64,000 nt of DNA from DASUAS01 sp963809795 (GTDB lineage: Bacteria > Actinomycetota > Acidimicrobiia > IMCC26256 > DASPTH01). The translations under genes and the position numbers were made by a program. Below the pieces are notes generated by a model. That model made no database searches. It saw only the letters and a program-made list of their open reading frames with translations, and was not told where the DNA came from. Below, piece by piece: positions 57,504 to 64,000 of the stretch (within the stretch, counting starts at the first letter, position 1; the number at the start of each line of letters is the position of its first letter). Where the stretch lies: assembly GCA_963809795.1 (NCBI GenBank), contig CAWELN010000031.1, positions 10,838 through 74,837 of the forward strand. The letters run 5' to 3'.

Positions 57504-57986
57504 TTGGAGACCGACTTGCACACTTCGGCATCCGAGCCTCCTGACTTCTTCACGGTCGAGGAGGCCGCACGCGTGTTGCGCATCGGTCGGACCGCCGCCT
57601 ATGCGCTCACTCGCACGTGGCGGGACACAGATGGACGTGACGGGCTACCGGTTGTTCCCGTCGGGCGGCTGTTGCGGGTGCCGAGGGCCGCGCTCGAGCA
57701 GATGGCCGGCGGGCCGATCGCGGCGCCTGTCCGCGCCGAGGACCGGCCGCTGCCCGTGTCGGAGCCACCGGACGTCGCATCGTCGCGCACCGACCTTCCC
57801 CGCGCGACCAACCATCGACACCGCCGCGCGCGCTCCACCTCGTCAGCGACCAGCCGACGCTTCCGCTCACCTGACTCGCCATGCACCAGCTCACCGCCGC
57901 CGACCCGCGGCTCGCAGGACAGACAGTTGCATCGTCGATGCGGGAGTCATCTCCAGCGCCGTGCCGGGAGCGATCACCGGTGTTGA
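57504..57986 (+). CDS. Excisionase-like helix-turn-helix protein
   Basis: The protein has up to 160 residues from TTG 57504, the start being uncertain. FFTVEEAARVLRIGRTAAYA and LTRTWRDTDGRDGLPVVPVG, then RLLRVPRAALEQM is the MerR-like excisionase/DNA-binding domain (about 15-65). The remainder is Arg/Ser/Pro-rich and low in complexity, and may be out of frame with the real end. Such proteins in actinobacterial elements control excision or replication. It is divergent from the integrase and overlaps the relaxase start by seven bases. GGAAGGGG lies 14 bases or more before the TTG. Confidence 0.65.
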   Translation: METDLHTSASEPPDFFTVEEAARVLRIGRTAAYALTRTWRDTDGRDGLPVVPVGRLLRVPRAALEQMAGGPIAAPVRAEDRPLPVSEPPDVASSRTDLPRATNHRHRRARSTSSATSRRFRSPDSPCTSSPPPTRGSQDRQLHRRCGSHLQRRAGSDHRC

Positions 57987-60900
57987 GCATCGGCGTGATG
58001 AAGACCTGCGGCTGGGAGTACTACGCCCGCGAGGTCGCCGACGGCTTGGAGGACTATTACGCGGGCGCGGGTGAAGCGCCGGGTGTGTGGACCGGTGCCG
58101 GCGCGACCGCAGCCGGTGTCACCGGCACGGTGTCTGCTGAGTCGTTGGGTCTCGCGTTCGGTGAAGCGCGTCATCCCGAGACCGGCGAACCGCTCGGTCG
58201 TCCATGGCGGCCCGACGGTGTGATCGGTTTCGACGCCACGTTCTCGGCACCGAAATCGGTGTCGCTGCTCTTCGCCCTCGGCGATGCTGAGCTGCGCGCC
58301 CAGGTCCGCGCGGCGCATGTGGCCGCGGTCGAGGACGCGGGATTGGTGTACCTCGAAAACCATGCCGCGTTCACGCGTCGAGGTCGCAACGGAGTCATGA
58401 TCACCGACACCGACGGGCTCGTGATCGCCCGGTTCGAGCATCGCACCAGCCGCGCCCTGGACCCGCAGCTGCACTCGCACTGCCTCGTGCTCAACAAGGT
58501 CCGCGATGCCCAGGACGGGTCGTGGCGGGCGCTGCACGGCCGGCCGCTGTTCGAGGAGGCCAAGACCGCCGGGATGCTCTATCAGGCCGCGTTGCGGGCC
58601 GAGCTGACCTGCCGGCTCGGGGTGGCGTGGGGGCCGGTGAGCGAGCACGGTCAGGCCGAACTGGCCGGGATCCCCCACCAGCTGCTGGCACGCTTCAGCA
58701 CCCGCACCGCCGAAGTCGAAGCCGCGGCCGAGGCGAAGATCGCCGAGCTCGAGCGGACGCTCGGGCGGCCGTTGGAGGCCGATGAACGCGGGCGGGTCTA
58801 TCGGCTCGCGGTGCTCGACACGCGTCGACCCAAACCGCACGGACACGTCCCTGAGTTGAGCCTGTACGAGCGGTGGGCGGCCGAAGCCCGCGACGCCGGC
58901 TGGGAACCTGCCGCAGTCGTGCAGGCGGCCATCGGCCCGCAACGCCTCGGTGCGCCCCTCACCGCGGCACACGTGGTCAGCGACGTCGTGAGCGAGTTGT
59001 GCGTCGAGCGGGCGACGTTCACCCGCCGCGACGTCGTGCAAGCGGTCGCCCGCCACGTGGATCCCGCCGTCGGCGGCGACGCAAACCTGGTGTCTGCGCA
59101 CGTCGAGCGGATCGCGGATGCCGTCCTGGCCGACCCGATGGTGGTATGTCTCCAAGCACCGGAGCGAGTTGACGTTCCGGCCTCGTTCGCGGTCGTCGCG
59201 ACGGCACGAGCGTTTGGGAGGCGCCCCAAGCACCGCGGTACACAACCCGCGAGATGCTCGCCCTCGAGGGGCGGATCCTGCACGCGGCGCAGATCGGCCG
59301 GGCCGCTGGCATCGGGCTCGTCGCTGCGGAAACCCTTGACCGTGCGCTCGCGTGCGAGCGCACCCCGCTCGGCACGGACCAGCACGACGCGGTACGCACC
59401 GTCACGAGCCAGGGCCGACGGCTTGAAGTCGTGGTCGGTCCCGCCGGCACCGGCAAGACCACCATGCTGCGCGTCGCCACCCGCGCCTGGACGAGCGCGG
59501 GCTACCAGGTGATCGGCCTCGCCCACACCGCGGCAGCCGCCGACGTACTGCGCAGCGAAGCCGACATGCCCGCGGAGACCGTCGCCAAGTTCTTCGACTG
59601 GCACGACCACTGCGACGCGCCCGCCGGCTGGGTGCTCACCCCACGCCACGTGGTCGTCGTCGACGAAGCCGGCATGCTCGCCACCCGAGACCTCGATCGC
59701 CTCGTCGATCTCGTCGCGCGCCAGGGCGCCAAACTCGTGTTGGTCGGCGACCATCATCAACTCGGCGCGATCCGCGCACCGGGCGGCATGTTCGCCGCGC
59801 TCGCCGACACCCTCGGCGCCGTCGAGCTCCACGAGGCGCATCGCTTCACCCAACCTTGGGAGGCCCACACGCTGGCCGCAGCTACGTCGCGGTGACCGTG
59901 CGCGGCCTCGAGGCGCTCGCCGGTATGGCCGCGTCCACGGCGGCCCTCAACCTCAAGCACAACGTGCCTGTCTCGCCGGGTGGTGGGCCGCCCACCAGAC
60001 CGGCTGTGACGCGATCATGCTCGCCCACGACCACGCCACCGCGCACCAGCTCGCTACCCAAGCACGCGCGGCACGCGTCGTCGCCGGCGAAGTCCAGGCG
60101 TCCGGCCTCCGCGTGCACACCGACGTCGGTACGCAGACGATCAGCGTCGGCGACCACATCGAAACTCGACGCAACGACCGGCGCCTCACCTACGGGCCCG
60201 ACCACTGGGTCCACAACCACGACCGCTGGCAGGTCCACGCCATCGACCAGCGCCGTGGAACGCTCGAGGTCGAACACCAACGCCACGGCATCCGCATCAC
60301 CCTGCCCGCTGACTACGTCGCCCACCACGTGCGCTTGGCGTACGCGACCACCATCGCCGCGGCCCAGGGCCTCACCGTCGACGAGACCCACGTCGTCGTC
60401 ACGCCCGCCATGTATCGCAGTGAGCTCTACACCGCGCTCAGCCGCGGCCGCGACGCCAACCACGCGTATGCGGTCTGTGAGGCCGACCTCCCACACGCGC
60501 ACAACCACCACGGCGAGCCACCCACACCGGCCGAGGTGCTCGCTCGGGTCGCGCAACGCGAACGGCCCGACTGGGCCGCCCACAGCGTCCTCCGCCAAGC
60601 AATGCTCCACGCCGAACAACCCGATGTGATCCGAACCCGCATGCTCGAAGTCGCCCGGACCCTCCAACGGCTACCCGACGGCGCCGACCGCGACGCCCTC
60701 GACACCTACCGCGACGAACTCGCAGCCGTCGGCCGCACGGTCGAGCAGCCGCAGCACCAGCCATCACGCAACCAGCCCGGTCCCCCGCGCTCTCGCCGCG
60801 CCCGCCAGGGCCGAGCATCGAAGTCTGACGCTCGCCACTTCCCAGCTCGCCTGCTCGCTGACGACAGGGTGCTCGCCGCGAGCCAGAACCACGTCTGTCG

Positions 60901-61072
60901 TGGACCGACTCTCGATCGGGTACGAAGACCCGGTGTGACTTGCAGAAGAGTCCGACGCACGGGCATCGCGTGCATTGTTCTAGGTGCGTTTGGTAGCTCG
61001 GCGCTTGAGGTAGCGCCCCGGCGTGCTGGTCTTGCCAACCGAACGCCCTTCTCGCAGTGCTGTTCGCTCTGA
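57980..61072 (+). pseudogene. MobF-type conjugative relaxase-helicase (TrwC/TraI family), broken by frameshifts
   Basis: GTG 57980 opens VLSIGVMKTCGWEYYAREVA with the two-Tyr N terminus of MobF relaxases; ADGLEDYYAGAGEAPGVW, TFSAPKSVSLLFALGDAEL and the metal-binding RALDPQLHSHCLVLN with HSH follow. The helicase part is in other frames: GPAGTGKTT (Walker A), VVVVDEAGM (Walker B) and ELYTALSRGRDANHAYA. Frame breaks lie near 59185-59195 and 59880-59930, the second with several indels. The last open frame runs to 61072, but another frame reads ...PGPSIEV and stops at 60828, which may be the true end. Relaxases nick oriT and guide DNA transfer. I see no coupling protein or oriT here. Confidence 0.75.
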
Positions 61073-61555
61073 ACTCTTGACGTTGGCCCTGCGGGTCGCA
61101 CAGCGAGGGCGGCCATACGGGTTCGCCAAGGATGTAGGCGCACAAGTGGTGGCGTCTGGCACGTTCGTCCCACGAGGGGGACACCACTAACAGGCGCGTC
61201 CAGCAACCGACTGGATCCGACGAGGTTCACGAGTATGTCAGTTCACGGATTCGCTCCGGCGAAAGTGCCCGGCTTCGGCCTGGCTTCGTCGCGTCGGCCC
61301 GGTGGTCGAGGCCGTCGTCACGGCATCCCGACCGACGCGGCGACCACTCCTTGCCTCTGATCAACTGGGCGGGGGAGCGCTCAAGGTCAGCGGGCGTCCT
61401 CGAATCTCGCAACCCGCCTTGCGGCTACACACACACGTCGTGCTGCCGGTCTGAGGGCGCCTGCCCGAGCGTCACAAAGTGGTCAGGTGGCTGACCAGAT
61501 GGGTTAACGCATCGCACAACTCTCGCGATACGCGATCAGCCGGAAATTCGCGTCC
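61073..61555. other. Gap without a clear gene before amt
   Basis: This stretch of almost 500 bases is less G+C-rich than the core regions. Several short frames exist on both strands, but none resembles a protein I know. A perfect 7-bp inverted repeat TGGTCAG-GTGG-CTGACCA lies at 61480-61497, 60 bases before amt, and may be an operator. Confidence 0.5.
61471..61497 (+). promoter_or_regulatory. Candidate nitrogen-regulator site before amt
   Basis: GTCAC (61471-61475), six bases, then GTCAG (61482-61486) resembles the GTnAC-n6-GnnAC halves bound by actinobacterial GlnR, though the second half ends in G. It overlaps the inverted repeat TGGTCAG-N4-CTGACCA (61480-61497). The resemblance is only partial. 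Confidence 0.25.
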
Positions 61556-63122
61556 ATGACTCAAACATTGCGCCGCAACTTCAAGGATCCGTATCGCCGG
61601 AAGGTCTTCGCCGCGCGGTTGGGCGGCAAGATGATCGGCGTCACGCTCGTGATGGCGTTCATCTATGCCTTCACCTGGTTCTTCAGCACACAGGCAGGAG
61701 CCACGGTCCCCGGTCAGGCCACGATCAAGACCCTCGACGTCGTGAACTCGCTCAACACCGTCTGGGTGCTGGTCACAGCGTTCCTGGTCTTCTGTATGCA
61801 GGCGGGCTTCATGATGCTCGAGGGCGGCTTCGCCCGAGAACGCGAAGTCTCGAACATCATGATCGAGTGTGTTGTGGACACCGGCTTGTGCGGCGTCCTC
61901 TTCTACGCGTTCGGTTTCGCCTTCATGTTCAGCGCAGGGAACGGCTGGATCGGGTACCACTACTTCTTCCTGCAGGGCGTGCCTCACACCTACGGCACAA
62001 CCGGCGTCGCGTTCATGGCGTTCTGGCTGTTCCAATTTGCGTTCGCTGACGCCGCGAGCACGATCGTCTCTGGCGCCATGGTCGGCCGCACCGCCTTCAA
62101 GGGCGACCTGCTCTACAGCATCGGCGTCACCGGTTTCATCTACCCGATCTTCGGCCACTGGGCGTGGGGGCCGAACGGCTGGCTCGCGACGCTGAGCACT
62201 CCGTTCCACGACTTCACCGCTCCACGGTCGTGCACACGATGGGGGTGTCGTCACGCTCACCGTTGCCATCGCGCTTGGGCCGCGCCTTGGACGCAAGTTC
62301 AGGCGTGACGGTGGAGGAATGCCGCCCGGGCACAACATGACTCTTGCTTCGTTGGGCACGGTCATCTTGTGGTTCGGCTGGTACGGATTCAACCCCGGCA
62401 GCACGCTGTCCGCAATGGACTTCGAGGGCATTGGTCGCATCGCAACGAACACCACACTCGCTGCCTGCGCCGGCGCACTCTTCGCCGTCGCCTGGGTCTA
62501 CCCGAGGTCGAAGAAGTTCGACGTCGGCATCAGCCTCAACGGCCTACTCGCGGGTCTCGTAGCCATCGCCTGTCCCTGTTACTGGGTGTCACCGACAGGG
62601 GCGATCGCAATCGGAGCCATTGCAGCCGTCGTGATGGTGCTCGCGGTCGACTTCACTGAGTGGATCCGAGTAGACGATCCCTGTGGTGCCTTCGCAGTGC
62701 ACGGCGCCGCCGGGATCTGGGGCACGTTGAGCCTGGGGCTCTTCGCCGTTGGCAACTACGGACTTCCAGGTGCGTCCGGTGCTGACACCTCAGGCGGCCG
62801 AGTAACTGGTCTGCTGTACGGAGGCAATGCCAACCAGTTCATCGCCCAAATCAAGGGCAGCGCAACGATCACCTTCGCCACTCTCGCTGCAGGCCTGCTA
62901 CTGATGTTCACCATCAAGGCCCTCGGCATCCTGCGGATCTCCGAGGAAGGTGAGCTCGAAGGCCTCGACATCCACGACCACGGCGCACCTGCGTATCACC
63001 CTGAGCCCGCTTACCAGGGATACTCGCCCATCCCGCTGCAGATGGAGGGCGTTGTTCCAACTGGTGGGCCACCGTCCCGACATCCACCTCCCGTCATCGA
63101 CGGCAGAGTGATCGCGGCCTGA
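61556..63122 (+). CDS. amt: Ammonium transporter Amt, frameshifted
   Basis: The gene starts MTQTLRRNFKDPYRRKVFAA. The first part includes TVWVLVTAFLVFCMQAGFMM and FWLFQFAFADAASTIVSGAM, two of the most conserved Amt helices. Two single-base losses, near 62215 and in the G-run near 62248, shift the frame; between them STVVHTMGGVVTL supplies the first pore His. The remainder starts MPPGHNMTLASLGTVILWFG and contains the second pore His in FAVHGAAGIWGTLSLGL. Joined, it has about 520 residues and 11 or so helices with a longer cytoplasmic tail than Escherichia coli AmtB. It conducts ammonium across the membrane. No GlnK gene is seen next to it. Confidence 0.85.
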
Positions 63123-63142
63123 GCAACGACGCTCGGAGGAGA

Positions 63143-63178
63143 GGGAGCCGGGCGGTCAACCGCCCGGCTCCCTTTCTT
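63143..63178 (+). terminator. Strong intrinsic terminator after amt
   Basis: GGGAGCCGGGCGG (63143-63155) pairs perfectly with CCGCCCGGCTCCC (63160-63172) around a TCAA loop, and TTTCTT follows. It lies 20 bases after the amt stop and is the clearest rho-independent terminator of the window. Confidence 0.93.
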
Positions 63179-63273
63179 CGTTCCTGCTGAGCACCCACTT
63201 GCCCCGAGCCGGTTGCTGGGTCTACGAGGGTTGGTAGTCGCAGCGCTTACCCTCACCCGCGAAGGAGGTTCTG

Positions 63274-63850
63274 GTGCGCATCGTTGACGAGTTTCCGGCC
63301 GATAACGGCGTGCTCGAGGTAGCCACGGTCCAGTGGCCAGCCCCAGCGAACCCTCCGCGAGACCCGCCTGGCGCGACGGCAACCCTCTCTGCTGCTGATC
63401 GAACCAGGAGCGCCAGTGCCGGAAATCGACGCAGTGCTGGAAGACTGGACCCTGACCACGGCCTCCTTCAACGAGCTAGAAGCTCGACGACAAGCGGTCC
63501 AGCGCCGAGCTGCAGCGCTTCGAGAGGACTCGGCGCGCACCACGAGTCCGAGTCTCGACCTCGATGGTGTCCTGCGCGTCGGAGACCGGTCGGTGGTCCT
63601 CGCTCCCGTCGAGGTTCGTCTCTTCCGCGCATTCCTCTCGCGGCCGGGCTCTGTTCTCTCCCGAGAAGAACTCACAACCACTGTCTGGCCGGACGGTGCG
63701 CCCAAGAGCAATTCGCTCAACGTCCGATTGGCTCACCTTCGCAAGCGGCTGGCTCCGCTCGGATTCTCGTTCCTCACGTTTGCCAATCACGGCTATATGC
63801 TCGAACCGCTAGGCGAGGAGACGATCGTGGAGGGCGCGATTGTCGGATAG
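63274..63850 (+). CDS. Response-regulator-like winged-helix transcription factor, frameshifted
   Basis: GTG 63274 opens VRIVDEFPADNGVLEVATVQ; at the CCCC run 63341-63344 removing one C joins it to AQRTLRETRLARRQPSLLLI and EPGAPVPEIDAVLEDWTL. A shorter start at GTG 63416 is possible. The C-terminal half (about 105-185) is an OmpR/PhoB winged helix: LAPVEVRLFRAFLSRPGSVL, SREELTTTVWPDGAPKSNSL, NVRLAHLRKRLAPLGF. The N-terminal part looks like a shortened receiver domain without a clear phospho-acceptor Asp, as in orphan regulators such as GlnR. Position directly after amt suggests nitrogen control, which is inference. Confidence 0.7.
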
Positions 63851-63930
63851 GTGAGTGTCCGCGCTTGCGGCTCCCGCGAGGCCACATTCATGTTGTGAGC
63901 TGAGCGACGATGCCGCCGCGATCGCCGTAC

Positions 63931-64000
63931 TTACTGAGATTCAGCCGCACCACCCTTCTCGTTGCTCTTCGGGTGATCCTCGAAACTGATTGCGACGACC
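63931..64000 (-). CDS. Partial gene at the window end (C-terminal 22 residues)
   Basis: On the minus strand a frame enters from the right and ends at the TAA complementary to 63931-63933: VVAISFEDHPKSNEKGGAAE then SQ. A charged, Lys/Glu/Gly-rich end of this kind is typical of a cytoplasmic protein tail, but 22 residues cannot identify a family. It converges on the winged-helix gene. Confidence 0.3.
   Translation of the reverse strand, partial: VVAISFEDHPKSNEKGGAAESQ

Noticed and set aside
60706..61230. Possible genes on the minus strand between the relaxase and amt
   Set aside because: The frames are rich in Arg, Pro and Ser, show no domain, have poor starts and partly mirror the relaxase end.

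Overview
The window is high-G+C DNA from an actinobacterium. The HspR-type heat-shock operon with HAIR-like operators, a BldC regulator, the split PurS/PurQ/PurL enzyme, many GTG starts and the abundance of family III CoA-transferases and amidohydrolase-2 proteins together suggest class Acidimicrobiia or a close relative. That placement is an inference from gene content, not from a marker tree.

Layout. (1) 1-8265: the tail of an osmoprotectant-binding protein, then three translationally coupled membrane genes that all carry a kinase fold (degenerate PAP2-kinase fusion, UbiB/ABC1 kinase, kinase-flippase fusion), then two PAP2 phosphatases. (2) 8278-27660: a catabolic region of amidohydrolase-2 proteins, aldehyde dehydrogenases (one MmsA-like), a class II aldolase, a carboxylesterase, an SDR, two double-length CaiB/BaiF CoA-transferases, a nitronate monooxygenase, an enoyl-CoA hydratase and a TauD-type dioxygenase. 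(3) 27680-32974: AIM24-like protein, two-domain dCTP deaminase, 3-methyladenine glycosylase I, a membrane Fe-S reductase and a cyclic-nucleotide-binding protein. (4) 33030-39964: dnaK-grpE-dnaJ-hspR-clpB, with HAIR-like operators before dnaK and clpB. (5) 40061-52038: de novo purine genes purA, purD, purB, purC, purS, purQ, purL, purF and purM, then bldC. (6) 52063-54905: a truncated SGNH hydrolase and a third double CoA-transferase. (7) 55139-61072: an integrated element with a tRNA-Phe 3' fragment at its left side, a tyrosine integrase, two small coupled genes, an HTH gene and a broken MobF relaxase. (8) 61556-64000: an ammonium transporter, a strong terminator and a winged-helix response-regulator-like gene.

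How the genes work together. The heat-shock operon encodes its own repressor. The purine cluster covers most steps from PRPP to AMP; only purN, purE/K and purH are not seen here. The catabolic genes look like modules for activating acids as CoA thioesters and for hydrolytic or aldol cleavage of unknown substrates.

A caution applies throughout. About a dozen genes, including purA, are interrupted by single-base frameshifts, often in short G or C runs. Most are probably sequence errors, so joined reading frames are described for these genes.
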